DNA from: an uncultured Porphyromonadaceae bacterium
GTDB taxonomy: Bacteria; Bacteroidota; Bacteroidia; Bacteroidales; Muribaculaceae
DNA: 61,535 bases
Assembly (NCBI GenBank): GCA_947178165.1
Contig: CAMWXH010000006.1
Span: forward strand, 1-61,535
Direction of reading: 5' to 3'
The notes under the pieces: generated by a model
What the model saw: only the letters and a program-made list of their open reading frames with translations
Database searches by the model: none
What the model was told of the DNA's origin: nothing
In this document: positions 32,823-42,457 of the stretch, one piece after another
Layout of the letters: each line of letters starts with the position of its first letter
How positions within the stretch are numbered: the stretch's first letter is position 1
Made by a program: the position numbers and the translations under genes

Positions 32823-33233
32823 ATGATATGGAAACGCATAGGCATATGGTTTCTAGTTAATGCAATTTTGCCAATGCTAGTTCCCGCTTTCTTTTTAGCT
32901 GTAATACAATGGCTAAAGGATGGCTCATTCCCTTTTTTCTCTTTGATAGTGGATCTCATAAAAGAGGGGTTTTACGTTTTTTCTGCATTAACGCTTATAT
33001 TTAGCTTGTATGAAGACTATGGATTATTAAAGAAATGCGTGTCACCCTTGCTTCAGACTTGGGTTGTGTGTACGGCCATCGCTACATCAATTATGTTTTA
33101 TTTAATGAGACAGGGTACTACTACTGACTATATGGAGAATAACCTTTTCCAATTTTTTGTGATTTGGATAGTTACAGTGACGTTGGCCGTAATAATAAAA
33201 TATCGAATACTTAAAAAAAGGAGCATGCTATGA
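32823..33233 (+). CDS. Small polytopic membrane protein, unknown
   Basis: A 136-residue protein with four predicted membrane segments (about residues 5-26, 38-63, 78-96, 106-126) and a basic C-terminal end (KYRILKKRS). No family recognised. It is the first gene of a three-gene operon with a near-consensus promoter; its stop overlaps the next start (ATGA), so the two products are probably made together and may form one membrane complex. AT-rich like the whole island. Confidence 0.6.
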   Translation: MIWKRIGIWFLVNAILPMLVPAFFLAVIQWLKDGSFPFFSLIVDLIKEGFYVFSALTLIFSLYEDYGLLKKCVSPLLQTWVVCTAIATSIMFYLMRQGTTTDYMENNLFQFFVIWIVTVTLAVIIKYRILKKRSML

Positions 33234-33523
33234 ATATAATACTCTCAGATATAATGACTGTTTTTTCAGTTATAAGTCTTATTATTACAATAGGTATTCT
33301 ATGGAATACTGTTGCTAAGACTCGTGAGATGAAAAATACATCTAAACAACTAGAACTTGAAAAAAATCAAAGTACAAGTGAATATGATGAAATACTCCAA
33401 GTAACTCATAAACTTGAATCAGAGAGAGAAAAGAATAAAGGAGAACATTTTGATGAATCTGTTTATCTGCAAAGAGCCAATATGATTCGTGAAAATTCTA
33501 GATTCTTTTCATGGATTAAGTAA
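33230..33523 (+). CDS. Small membrane-anchored coiled-coil protein
   Basis: A 97-residue protein: one membrane segment at about residues 8-27 (IMTVFSVISLIITIGILWNT) followed by a charged coiled coil (about 30-75, with KQLELEKNQSTSEYDEILQ). Start overlaps the preceding stop by 4 bp. Likely an adaptor between the membrane protein before it and the soluble protein after it; function unknown. Confidence 0.55.
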   Translation: MNIILSDIMTVFSVISLIITIGILWNTVAKTREMKNTSKQLELEKNQSTSEYDEILQVTHKLESEREKNKGEHFDESVYLQRANMIRENSRFFSWIK

Positions 33524-33537
33524 TTATAGGAATATCA

Positions 33538-34038
33538 ATGGACTCTACTACGTCAAAGATTAATCCAGAAGATTCTGTAATAAGAAATCGATATGAGACT
33601 CTTAAAAGCCTTTATGTCAATGAATTTTCTGTGGGATTAGGAGATGAATATTCTTCTAACTTATTTTTGTGTAAAGAGTTGCTCCATTGTGCTGTAAATG
33701 CTTATTTTGATGATATATATAAGTATAAAGCATACGCTGGTTCTGAATATGCGAATAGGTATAAACAAGCTGCCTATACAATGATATGGGTTTCTCGCTT
33801 TAAACCTATACAAATAAAAGAAGGGGCAAAATTAGATACTACTTATCTTACAATCAATGAAGCATTTGCCATATTTGCTGGATTAATGTTTTTGCAGCCA
33901 TCTATTGTGGATCAAATGACCAAATCATTCTATGATCATCTTGTCTATACGCTTACATATCGGGATATAAGTGGGCGTTTATTAGCCACAATACTCTATC
34001 TTATGGAAAAAGCTTCCCTTGGAGGAGAGAAATTTTGA
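33538..34038 (+). CDS. Soluble helical protein, unknown
   Basis: A 166-residue, mostly alpha-helical protein with no signal peptide. Notable stretches are YKQAAYTMIWVSRFKPIQI (about 81-99) and NEAFAIFAGLMFLQPSIVD (about 113-131). No named domain recognised. It is the last gene of the three-gene unit (14 bp after the coiled-coil gene). With a polytopic protein, a membrane-anchored coiled coil and this cytosolic part, the unit looks like a compact sensor or effector module. Confidence 0.55.
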   Translation: MDSTTSKINPEDSVIRNRYETLKSLYVNEFSVGLGDEYSSNLFLCKELLHCAVNAYFDDIYKYKAYAGSEYANRYKQAAYTMIWVSRFKPIQIKEGAKLDTTYLTINEAFAIFAGLMFLQPSIVDQMTKSFYDHLVYTLTYRDISGRLLATILYLMEKASLGGEKF

Positions 34039-34129
34039 TGATTAGAATATATGTATTCTCATCATATATGTTACAGATGATTTTCCAGTTTTAGTCTTCC
34101 ATATTCATAATACGAAAGTGCAAAGTTAG

Positions 34130-34282
34130 TACAAACTTCGAGAATTTGTTAGTTACATCGATAGTCCATTAACAACTAATTGGGAGGATATTTATTCCAA
34201 ATTGGAAAGTAAGATTAAAATTAGTAAGGAGAAATTTGAATCTGAACAGAAGAATAAAACCAACAAGTTGACGTCGGACTAA
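34130..34282 (+). pseudogene. 3' remnant of a lost gene
   Basis: An open frame without any ATG that reads YKLREFVSYIDSPLTTNWED and ends in a lysine/glutamate-rich helix (KISKEKFESEQKNKTNKL) before TAA. The ordered charge pattern and natural C-terminal look suggest the tail end of a protein whose 5' part has been deleted. It marks the right border of the accessory island, 7 bp before the trmB stop codon. Confidence 0.45.
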
Positions 34283-34289
34283 TGACTCA

Positions 34290-35036
34290 CTATCCCCCTT
34301 CCGGCCTCCCTTTGGTGGAGCGGTAGTCATCTTTGGGGATGTCGTCGGCCTGGGGCTCTTTCAATTCCCCTTGAGCAGGAAGGCGGAAAGAGATGAGCTT
34401 GATCTTCTTCCCACGCGAGAGCCATTGCTGCTCGTAATAGGTTTTTATTGAGGAAACAGGATCGGCAAGACCGGAACCATAAAGGTCATCGGTGTTCATC
34501 AAGACTTCAAATCCGTTCAGCTCAACCAGCCTTCGCGTATATTCATAAAGAAAAGGAGAATCTGTCTTGAGATTGATTATGCCGTCCGGTTTAAGCATGC
34601 GTCGGTATAACTCAAGAAATCGCGTCGATGTGAGTCGCTTGCGGACTTTCTGCATCTGAGGATCGGGGAAGGTGATCCAGAGAGCTTCCACTTCTCCTTC
34701 ATCAAAGAAAGAACAGATATTCTCAATTTCAGTGCGAAGGAAACCTGCGTTGGCAATGCCATTCTCCTCCACCTCTTTTGCTCCGCTCCACATCCGCGCA
34801 CCCTTTATATCCACCCCTACATAATTGTGCGAAGGATCACTCTTTGCGAGTCCTACGGTATATTCCCCTTTTCCACATCCTAACTCAACTACAATCGGGA
34901 GCGGTGACTTGAAAAAGTCTGCGTTCCAGCTACCCTTAAAAGGGAAACCGTTTTTCAGGAGTTCTTCACGCGGATATTCCAAGGCACACGAAAAGCCTTT
35001 CATGTCGGCAAACTTCTTGAGTTTGTTCTTTCCCAT
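34290..35036 (-). CDS. trmB: tRNA (guanine-N7-)-methyltransferase
   Basis: A 248-residue SAM-dependent enzyme making m7G46 in the tRNA variable loop. SAM-binding motif I is VVELGCGKGEYT (about residues 49-60); the TrmB signature ITFPDPQMQKVRKRL follows (about 121-135), and LKTDSPFLYEYT is the substrate-side motif. The C-terminal tail after residue 225 is charged and probably disordered. It is the last gene of the rdgB-porZ-LRR-trmB operon, 15 bp after the LRR gene. Confidence 0.95.
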   Translation of the reverse strand: MGKNKLKKFADMKGFSCALEYPREELLKNGFPFKGSWNADFFKSPLPIVVELGCGKGEYTVGLAKSDPSHNYVGVDIKGARMWSGAKEVEENGIANAGFLRTEIENICSFFDEGEVEALWITFPDPQMQKVRKRLTSTRFLELYRRMLKPDGIINLKTDSPFLYEYTRRLVELNGFEVLMNTDDLYGSGLADPVSSIKTYYEQQWLSRGKKIKLISFRLPAQGELKEPQADDIPKDDYRSTKGRPEGG

Positions 35037-35051
35037 TATATGAAATTTGTT

Positions 35052-36365
35052 TTATTTCAATTTTACAACTTTTATTCCCTTTCCGGCTCTAACCCGCACT
35101 ATTACAATATCAGTATCAGCAGGATATGCGATCTCCGCTGAACAAGCCTCCGGATTCACAGCAGAGAGCAACATCCCATCAAGTGAAAATAGGGCAATGT
35201 CGGAGATGGTGTCAGACGAGGCTACAGAAATCATATCCCCATTATGGAGAATTTCTATATCGGATGTCACCGCCGTCTCGATAATTCCTGACTCCTCATC
35301 AGTGATTCGGAAATCACGCCACACGGGTGCCTGACGCCATTTATCCACCTCCCCTCGCTTAACATAAAGAGATATTTCTGACACGTTATTTCCTGCGAAA
35401 GCGGTTTCGGCGGCCTCCGGTATCTCATCGCATGTTGCCGCTACAATTTTTTTCAGGTTTGGCATAGCGTGGAATGCGTAAGGGCCTATATGTTTCATAT
35501 CCTTGCTTAGGCCGATAAGCGATGCTTTCGAATTGGAATAGGCCCCTTCTCCAACTTCCTCTCCCTTTACATTAAGGAAGTCAACGGAAGCTCCTCCGGC
35601 AAAAGCCAATGGAGGTGTATTCCCGGGATGACGCATGACGGAATCAAGACTCGTCACGCCATAAAAAGCTCCCTCCCCTAACTTACAATCGTAGGCAAAA
35701 CCGATTTCCGTGAGATCTGAAGCGCGGGCAAAGGCATAATCCTCAATCTCCTTTACCCATGGCAAATCAATCTTCCTCACACCGCATTTTTCAAGAGCAT
35801 GTTTTCCTACCCTCTCAACCTCAGAAGCTATAGAAAGGTCGCGAAGCGACTTGCACCCATAGAATGTGTAAGCCGGAATAGACTTAAATGAAGATTTCAA
35901 GAAAACTGCTTTCTTAAGCTCAGAGCAATCTTTAAAAGCTCCTTCCCCAATCTCCCTTACTCCGGCAACATCTATCTCTGTCAGTGGAGTTGAACTGAAA
36001 GCGCCCTTGCCGATAACAGTCACTGCCGAAGGGAGACGCAAAGTCTTTACGCCGGTGCCCATAAGCATATATGCAGGTATTTCACCGTCAGAGAAAACCG
36101 TCTGGCCAAACCAGTCGCCCTTATGCTGTTCGCATCCCTTTATCTCCAGACCGGAGAGATCAAGCGAGCTGACAGAAAGAGGCAAATATCGCAAGGCCGT
36201 AAGATCGGCCGACGTGGCTGCACCTTTTAAAACGAGCACACCGTCAGCAGACTCTTGAATGGAAGGCATAATTTCAGGCAAGCGTCCGGGAGTTAGGACA
36301 ACCTCCATAGCAGATGCGCTTATGGCCGCGACTATATATGAAATAAAAAACAGTATCTTTTTCAT
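35052..36365 (-). CDS. Secreted BspA-like leucine-rich repeat protein
   Basis: A 437-residue exported protein, signal peptide residues 1-19 (ends AISASA). The body is a run of LRR_5 (BspA-type) repeats of about 22-23 residues with the pattern IGxGAFxxxxxLxxI (for example VIGKGAFSSTPLTEIDV, EIGEGAFKDCSELKKA, YAFARASDLTEIGF). The last about 80 residues form a beta-domain with a tail ending RAGKGIKVVKLK, like a type IX sorting tail. Such proteins commonly mediate adhesion. Its ATG overlaps the porZ stop by 1 bp, indicating coupled translation with a secretion component. Confidence 0.82.
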   Translation of the reverse strand: MKKILFFISYIVAAISASAMEVVLTPGRLPEIMPSIQESADGVLVLKGAATSADLTALRYLPLSVSSLDLSGLEIKGCEQHKGDWFGQTVFSDGEIPAYMLMGTGVKTLRLPSAVTVIGKGAFSSTPLTEIDVAGVREIGEGAFKDCSELKKAVFLKSSFKSIPAYTFYGCKSLRDLSIASEVERVGKHALEKCGVRKIDLPWVKEIEDYAFARASDLTEIGFAYDCKLGEGAFYGVTSLDSVMRHPGNTPPLAFAGGASVDFLNVKGEEVGEGAYSNSKASLIGLSKDMKHIGPYAFHAMPNLKKIVAATCDEIPEAAETAFAGNNVSEISLYVKRGEVDKWRQAPVWRDFRITDEESGIIETAVTSDIEILHNGDMISVASSDTISDIALFSLDGMLLSAVNPEACSAEIAYPADTDIVIVRVRAGKGIKVVKLK

Positions 36366-38839
36366 CAGTTCACTACAAGAATTTTTGTGGCGGCAGAGAA
36401 TCCGGAGCTTTCCGGACCGCCTGATGCCAGCACATAATACACTCCGCTCCTTACTCGCTTATTGTTAAGATTCGTGACATCCCAGCGGATGGTGCCATCG
36501 TCTGCAAAGCCAAGTTCCTTGACAAGGTTACCTGCACTGTCTGTAATCTTGACCAGTGAACCCTCCTCAAGCCCCTCTATGTTGACATAGCCGTAATAAT
36601 CGGGCCTTACCGGATTAGGATAGGCCACCGCTTTATCATCGCCATCACTTTCAACCGATGCTTCGGAAAGGAGCAATTCTGCCAGCCCGGAATCTGTGGA
36701 TATCATCATAGAGTTGTTGCCCGGATTATAGCATATTCCATAAACCTGATCACTCGGGAGATCGGAGTTTTCTGTGGTGTAGGTCTTCAGGATCTGTGTC
36801 CCATTCGGTGAAGTGCAAGTGAGGCCGCCCCCATTGGTTGCAAACCATTTTCTTCCCTGCCCATCAGCGGTGATCATATTTATGCAGGAACCGTCAAGAA
36901 GATAGTCGGCGAATGAGGTTCCGTCGTTACGGGGCACTTTCACCCTGTTTATCCTTGTGTCGCCGCTGTCGTTCAATGCGGATGGATTGAAAAAGAACAC
37001 TCCCGCGTCGGTGCCCACCCACACATTGCCTGTGGATTGATCCTCGTAAAAGGTGCGATATGCGTTGCAATCAAACTTATTGCCATCCTGATCATATATA
37101 TTCTTTGTAAACGTATATTCCCTATCATCTCTCCGGTTATCGATGGTGCCTTTATGATCAATAACCTTCAGAGTCTTGCCTGCATAAACCGTTATGATGA
37201 TCACGTTCTTATTGGCTTGGTTATGCATTGCAAGCAGGCAAGAGGCACCGGAACCGGCAATGTTGGAAAGCTCCCATTTTTTCAAAGGACGGTAATTAGC
37301 CTCCGAAGTGGTTGCTTTCCTGTCTTCCGGACTCCAATACCAAATCTCCTCCGACGACTTATCTACATTAAAGAATGGAAGCCACAGATATCCATAGCTG
37401 TCAAATACAGGCATTCCAAAAGGAACAAAGTTTGATACTCCTGCAAGGGAGGGGGGAGCAGTAATCCCTATATACCCTTCCTTCCCGGCTGCCTCATCGG
37501 TCACCAATCCAAGACGCAGCGAACGAGAAGGGTCTGCGAGGTTAAGCCGCAAGATCCCGTCAAGAATCGAACCGCAATACACCATATCCTTATCCAAAGG
37601 GTCAATGGCAAGCCCGGTGGGATTATTCATCCTGAAGACATCAAGTTTCTCAGGAGCCAGCGCCGTAATCGAATAGGGAGTCCATGATGCACCTTTCAAA
37701 CCTGATATGTAATCGGAAGAGAAGTTTACATTATTAGTGAAATTAAAATCGAATCCATGATTGCGCACAAGCATTCCGTAAGTGTCGCTATAGGCCATCC
37801 CGGTCGATTTATAACAGTTAGCTGCATTGGGGAGGATTTCTTCTCCTGTCAGTTTCCATGAAGAGCTATCAGCTGCCCCTTCTATCTGCTTAAGACCTTT
37901 CAAGCCTAAATTGACCCAGAATTTCCGGCCATCATAACCGATGATCTTATTATCTCTGGACTCATCCGGCTTGCTGTAATGAGTCATGCGTCCTTCACGG
38001 TCAAAAATCCACATGTCGGCATAGCCGCTTATCAGCATGCCATCCTTAGCCGGCTCCATTCCCATAATATAGGTGGTTAAAAGGGTTTTAACCTCTTCCG
38101 ACTCATCACCCTTTTCGATGTACAGCACACGAGCATCCCAGCCGGAATCACTGTGTACATACATCCTGTTGCCGACAACGAGAAGCCTTGAAACCGGTCC
38201 CACTCCATTCACCTTCTCCAGTTCAGAAGAGCCACGAGGCGCGAGGCGATACAATCCGGCCCCGGTACCCACATAGATTTTGTCACCGAATGCCACAGCA
38301 ACGTCTATATTCGTATCGAGGATTCGGGAGGTAGCTATCTCCCCTTTCTCATCATTCACCGTCACATATCCGAACCCGGTGGCAAGATAAGCCTCATTGC
38401 CTCCGGGGAGAAATGTCACGGAATTGATTCTCTTGGAGTAGGAGGAGTCAGCAACTTTCAGTCCCGGGATATTGACCACCTTTCCGTTATCATATATGAG
38501 ATCGATATCTCCGTTATCATAGCAGACCATCAGGTATGACTTCTCATAATTATATTCGGCCGTAACCACCACAGGAGCCGACAGCTTGTTTTGTGCATTC
38601 AGCCATTCCAGTTCCTGCTCTTTCTTGTCATAACAGAAAATGGAATTGGTATGCATTGCATAATCGGAAGCCCAGCTCATATAGGGCTGGTTCCCGCTCA
38701 GCAGGTATGTATAGTTCGGAGTGTCTATTATCCTTTCGAGATAATTGGAATATGTGGGATGAAGCCGCCACTGGTCGGCACGCGCCGGAAGCAGAAACGA
38801 AATGAGAATCCCCAATATAATAAAAATCTTGTTTTTCAT
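36365..38839 (-). CDS. porZ: PorZ-like beta-propeller protein of the type IX secretion system
   Basis: An 824-residue exported protein; signal peptide residues 1-21 (ends LLPARA). The chain begins DQWRLHPTYSNYLERI, the usual opening of PorZ, followed by propeller repeats (short blades such as GTGAGLYRL, GTDAGVFFFNP, ISTDSGLAELL) and a C-terminal domain starting AYPNPVRPDYYGYVNIEGL and ending with a conserved type IX-type tail. PorZ belongs to the cell-surface complex with PorU that removes sorting tails and attaches cargo to lipopolysaccharide. The P. gingivalis protein has similar size. It follows rdgB after 11 bp. A two-component-type propeller is the alternative, but no kinase domain is present. 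Confidence 0.75.
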   Translation of the reverse strand: MKNKIFIILGILISFLLPARADQWRLHPTYSNYLERIIDTPNYTYLLSGNQPYMSWASDYAMHTNSIFCYDKKEQELEWLNAQNKLSAPVVVTAEYNYEKSYLMVCYDNGDIDLIYDNGKVVNIPGLKVADSSYSKRINSVTFLPGGNEAYLATGFGYVTVNDEKGEIATSRILDTNIDVAVAFGDKIYVGTGAGLYRLAPRGSSELEKVNGVGPVSRLLVVGNRMYVHSDSGWDARVLYIEKGDESEEVKTLLTTYIMGMEPAKDGMLISGYADMWIFDREGRMTHYSKPDESRDNKIIGYDGRKFWVNLGLKGLKQIEGAADSSSWKLTGEEILPNAANCYKSTGMAYSDTYGMLVRNHGFDFNFTNNVNFSSDYISGLKGASWTPYSITALAPEKLDVFRMNNPTGLAIDPLDKDMVYCGSILDGILRLNLADPSRSLRLGLVTDEAAGKEGYIGITAPPSLAGVSNFVPFGMPVFDSYGYLWLPFFNVDKSSEEIWYWSPEDRKATTSEANYRPLKKWELSNIAGSGASCLLAMHNQANKNVIIITVYAGKTLKVIDHKGTIDNRRDDREYTFTKNIYDQDGNKFDCNAYRTFYEDQSTGNVWVGTDAGVFFFNPSALNDSGDTRINRVKVPRNDGTSFADYLLDGSCINMITADGQGRKWFATNGGGLTCTSPNGTQILKTYTTENSDLPSDQVYGICYNPGNNSMMISTDSGLAELLLSEASVESDGDDKAVAYPNPVRPDYYGYVNIEGLEEGSLVKITDSAGNLVKELGFADDGTIRWDVTNLNNKRVRSGVYYVLASGGPESSGFSAATKILVVN

Positions 38840-38850
38840 CTATCCTATCC

Positions 38851-39438
38851 TTATTTTGAAAGAAACTCTGCAAGCTTGCTCATTGCTCTCCCCCTGTGAG
38901 ATATAGCATTCTTCTCTTCAGAGCTCATCTCTGCAAACCGTTTGCCGGATTCATCAGCCACAAAAACGGGATCATAGCCGAATCCATTTTCTCCCGCAGG
39001 AGTTTCAGCGATAGTGCCGTCAACGCGCCCTTCGAAGAGATATTCGCTGCCATCCATTATCAAGGCCACGGCCGTAGAGAAATGAGCCTTACGGTCGGCC
39101 ACGCCATCCAGGTTCTCCAAAAGTTTCTCCATATTGGCTTCCGAATCATGACCGGGGCCGGCGTAACGCGCTGAATGCACACCCGGAGCGCCATCAAGGG
39201 CATCGACCATCAGCCCTGTGTCATCGGCAAAGCAATCAAAACCATAACGGTCGTGAATCCAGCGAGCCTTGATCAGTGCATTCCCTTCAAGAGTCGGTGC
39301 AGTCTCGGGAATATCATCGTGGCAACCTATATCTGTCAAAGAGAGAATCTCAAATTTTCCGGCCGTAATCTCACGCGCCTCCTCAAGTTTATGCTGATTG
39401 TTGGTGGCAAACACCAGTTTCCTTATTTCTTTATTCAT
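38851..39438 (-). CDS. rdgB: dITP/XTP pyrophosphatase (HAM1/RdgB)
   Basis: A 195-residue housecleaning enzyme that hydrolyses non-canonical purine nucleoside triphosphates to monophosphates. N-terminal nucleotide-binding motif [14 protein letters not shown], catalytic/metal residues in FADDTGL and [12 protein letters not shown], and the C-terminal GFGYDPVF and ISHRGRA motifs are all present. The ATG at 39438 is preferred over the TTG one codon earlier. First gene of the four-gene minus-strand operon. Confidence 0.95.
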   Translation of the reverse strand: MNKEIRKLVFATNNQHKLEEAREITAGKFEILSLTDIGCHDDIPETAPTLEGNALIKARWIHDRYGFDCFADDTGLMVDALDGAPGVHSARYAGPGHDSEANMEKLLENLDGVADRKAHFSTAVALIMDGSEYLFEGRVDGTIAETPAGENGFGYDPVFVADESGKRFAEMSSEEKNAISHRGRAMSKLAEFLSK

Positions 39439-39479
39439 CAATCTATAAACGCAGATTATCCTTCGATTATTATAATATC

Positions 39480-39521
39480 AAAGACGGGTACCGGTATTTA
39501 TTCATCCGGTACCCGTCTTTG
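39480..39521 (-). terminator. leuS terminator
   Basis: A perfect stem of about 15 bp (39480-39494 with 39507-39521; core GACGGGTACCGG / CCGGTACCCGTC) between leuS and rdgB. T-rich sequence follows on the minus strand. Confidence 0.75.
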
Positions 39522-39577
39522 ATATCTCTACAATTTACTGAATCAAGCAATTTTTGTTTGAGCCTAATAAGTAAGCA

Positions 39578-42340
39578 TTATATCACCACGTTCACAATCT
39601 TTCCGGGCACAACAATCACTTTCTTGGGCGTCTTGCCGGCAAGCCATTTCTCTGCCGCTGCATCGGCAAGCGCGAGTTTCTCTACCTCATCTTTGGGCGC
39701 CCCGGAAGGAGCCTCTATGAAGAAGCGGGTCTTTCCATTGAAGCTTACAGGATATTTCACCGTATCCTCCACAAGTGCCTTAGGATCATAAACAGGCCAA
39801 GCGGCATCAGCCACGCTTCCTGTCTCGCCCAGCCTGTGCCAGAACTCCTCTGCAATATGAGGAGCAAAGGGTGCAATAAGACGTGTTATAACCTCCATAG
39901 CCTCACGGTTGGTTGATTTTAATGAGGTCAGTTCATTCACGGCGATCATAAAGGCAGCAACCGATGTATTGAATGAGAAATTCTCGATATCCTCCGTGAT
40001 CTTCTTTATTAGCTTATGCACAGCTTTCCTCTCCTCTTTTGTCATCTCCTTGGCAGGTTCTTTTTCAGCCTTCTCAAAGAGACCCCAAAGCTTCTTCAAG
40101 AAACGGTTCACGCCGTCAATGCCATTGGTATCCCACGGTTTAGACTGCTCTACAGGCCCGAGGAACATTTCGTAGAGACGGAGCGTATCAGCGCCATACT
40201 TCTCTACGATATCGTCAGGATTCACCACATTGAACATCGATTTCGACATCTTCTCCACAGCATAGCCGCACACATATTTGCCATCTTCAAGGATAAATTC
40301 AGCATCGGCATAGTCGGGACGCCATTTGCGGAAAGCCTCGGTGTCGAGGATATCGTTGCTGACGATATTCACGTCAACACGGATAGGCGTGGTGTCATAT
40401 TCCTTACGCAGGCCGTGGCTCACGAATGTATTCGTATTCTTTATGCGATACACAAAATTGGTGCGGCCCTGAATCATACCTTGGTTCACCAGTTTCTTGA
40501 ATGGCTCCTCCTCACATACAATGCCGAGGTCGTAAAGAAACTTATTCCAGAAACGTGAATAGATAAGGTGACCGGTGGCGTGCTCGGCACCGCCTACATA
40601 AAGATCCACATTGCGCCAGTATTCATCGGCCTCTTTGCTGACCAGCTCCTTATCATTATGAGGATCCATATAACGCAGATAATAGGCTGACGAACCGGCA
40701 AATCCGGGCATTGTGCAAACCTCAATCGGATAACCTTCAGGTGTTACCCAGTTCTCGGCCCTTCCCAACGGAGGCTGACCATCTTCGGTGGGAAGATAGC
40801 TCGATACAGGGGGAAGGAGAAGCGGAAGCGCGCTCTCATCCATAAGATAGGCAACGCCATCCTTATAATAAACCGGGAAAGGCTCGCCCCAGTAACGCTG
40901 GCGAGAGAAGATTGCATCGCGCAGACGGTAGTTGGTCTTTACTTTGCCGAGTCCCTCCTCTTCAATAAACTTCTTGGTCTTGGCAATCGCGTCTTTCACT
41001 TCAAGACCGTTAAGGTCGAGCTTCGGGCCGCAGGAATTGATCATCTTCCCCTCCTTGGCATCGAAACTCTCCTCCGAAACATCGGCTCCTTCGATAAGGG
41101 GAACGATCGGGAGGTCGAAATGACGTGCAAAAGCATAGTCGCGCGAGTCATGAGCCGGAACAGCCATGATGGCTCCTGTTCCATAACCGGCAAGCACATA
41201 GTCGCTAACCCAGATTGGGATCTCTTTTCCGGTAAGGGGATTCACGGCATAACTTCCGGTAAACACTCCTGAAACCTTCTTCTCTATCTGGCGTTCGCGC
41301 TCTGTCTTATGCTTCACCTCCTCAAGATAAGCTTTCACTGCTTCGCTCTGCTCGGGAGTTGTGAGCATCTCAACATATTTTGATTCAGGGGCAAGCACCA
41401 TGAAGGTTACACCGAAGATTGTATCGGCACGGGTGGTGAAGATTTCCAGTTCAACATCTTTACCGGCCACAGGGAAGCGCATCTCGGCTCCCTCAGAACG
41501 GCCTATCCAGTTTCTTTGAGTCTCCTTCAATGAATCGCTCCACTCAACTTTTGCCAGGTCGTCGAGCAAGCGCGGAGCGTAAGCCGAAACACGGAGACAC
41601 CACTGGTTCATAAGTTTCTGCTCCACCGGATAACCGCCACGCACACTCAGACCTTCGCTCACCTCATCGTTGGCAAGCACCGTGCCAAGCTGGGGACACC
41701 AATTAACCATTGTCTCACCCTGGTAAGCTATGCGGTAGTTCATCAGGCGCTCGCGTTTCTCCTTCTCGGAAAGGTTGTTCCATTCCTCAGCGGTGAAATG
41801 CAATTCCTTGCCGCAAGCCGGATTAATCCCTACGCTCCCCTGCTCTTCAAAATGCTTGATGAGCTTAGATATAGGCTGCGCCTTTTTCAAGTCGCGATCG
41901 TAATAGGAATTGAACATCTGCATGAACGCCCACTGAGTCCATTTATAATATTTCGGATCGCAAGTGCGCACCTCCCGGCTCCAGTCGAACGAGAAACCGA
42001 TCTTGTCAAGCTGAGAACGATAGCGGGCAATATTCTCTTCTGTTGTCTTTTCCGGATGCTGGCCGGTCTGTATGGCATATTGCTCAGCCGGCAAACCGTA
42101 TGCATCATAACCCATGGGATGAAGTACATTGAATCCCTGCTGACGTTTGAATCGGGAATATATGTCGCTGGCAATATATCCTAAAGGATGGCCCACATGA
42201 AGCCCTGCCCCTGAAGGATAAGGGAACATATCGAGCACATAGAATTTCTTGCGATCTTTATCTTCATGAGTCTTATACACCTCATTTTCGCGCCAGAACT
42301 CCTGCCAGCGCTTCTCTATTTCTTTATGGTTATAGTCCAT
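39578..42340 (-). CDS. leuS: Leucyl-tRNA synthetase
   Basis: A 920-residue class I synthetase that charges tRNA-Leu (two of which are encoded in this window). The HIGH-type motif appears as [15 protein letters not shown] near residue 40 and KMSKSMFN in the C-terminal half; the editing (CP1) domain with its TTRADTIFG threonine-rich pocket lies between. Start chosen at 42340 ([16 protein letters not shown]), as in homologues, rather than 30 bp upstream. A hairpin lies in the mRNA leader. Confidence 0.97.
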   Translation of the reverse strand: MDYNHKEIEKRWQEFWRENEVYKTHEDKDRKKFYVLDMFPYPSGAGLHVGHPLGYIASDIYSRFKRQQGFNVLHPMGYDAYGLPAEQYAIQTGQHPEKTTEENIARYRSQLDKIGFSFDWSREVRTCDPKYYKWTQWAFMQMFNSYYDRDLKKAQPISKLIKHFEEQGSVGINPACGKELHFTAEEWNNLSEKEKRERLMNYRIAYQGETMVNWCPQLGTVLANDEVSEGLSVRGGYPVEQKLMNQWCLRVSAYAPRLLDDLAKVEWSDSLKETQRNWIGRSEGAEMRFPVAGKDVELEIFTTRADTIFGVTFMVLAPESKYVEMLTTPEQSEAVKAYLEEVKHKTERERQIEKKVSGVFTGSYAVNPLTGKEIPIWVSDYVLAGYGTGAIMAVPAHDSRDYAFARHFDLPIVPLIEGADVSEESFDAKEGKMINSCGPKLDLNGLEVKDAIAKTKKFIEEEGLGKVKTNYRLRDAIFSRQRYWGEPFPVYYKDGVAYLMDESALPLLLPPVSSYLPTEDGQPPLGRAENWVTPEGYPIEVCTMPGFAGSSAYYLRYMDPHNDKELVSKEADEYWRNVDLYVGGAEHATGHLIYSRFWNKFLYDLGIVCEEEPFKKLVNQGMIQGRTNFVYRIKNTNTFVSHGLRKEYDTTPIRVDVNIVSNDILDTEAFRKWRPDYADAEFILEDGKYVCGYAVEKMSKSMFNVVNPDDIVEKYGADTLRLYEMFLGPVEQSKPWDTNGIDGVNRFLKKLWGLFEKAEKEPAKEMTKEERKAVHKLIKKITEDIENFSFNTSVAAFMIAVNELTSLKSTNREAMEVITRLIAPFAPHIAEEFWHRLGETGSVADAAWPVYDPKALVEDTVKYPVSFNGKTRFFIEAPSGAPKDEVEKLALADAAAEKWLAGKTPKKVIVVPGKIVNVVI

Positions 42341-42374
42341 GCTATGATGCTTTTTCTTTATTGTCTCCAAATTC

Positions 42375-42415
42375 AGTTCCGAAACCGCCGGTTCGGAACT
42401 GACGGTTTCGGAACT
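42375..42415 (-). promoter_or_regulatory. 5' leader hairpin of leuS
   Basis: AGTTCCGAAACCG (42375-42387) and CGGTTTCGGAACT (42403-42415) are perfectly complementary over 13 bp with a 15-nt loop; the loop carries a partial third copy (GGTTCGGAACTGA). It lies between the promoter -7 element and the leuS start, so it would be right at the mRNA 5' end. Confidence 0.65.
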
Positions 42416-42416
42416 G

Positions 42417-42424
42417 CAAAGATA
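42417..42424 (-). promoter_or_regulatory. leuS promoter -7 element
   Basis: TATCTTTG on the minus strand (TAnnTTTG), about 77 bp before the leuS start. No good -33 TTTG at the expected distance. Confidence 0.5.
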
Positions 42425-42457
42425 ACAAATTTTATCGTTATATGCTATTATTGAACT

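Noticed and set aside
27388..34289. Integrative element with integrase and att sites
   Set aside because: No integrase, transposase, tRNA target or flanking direct repeat was found at either border.
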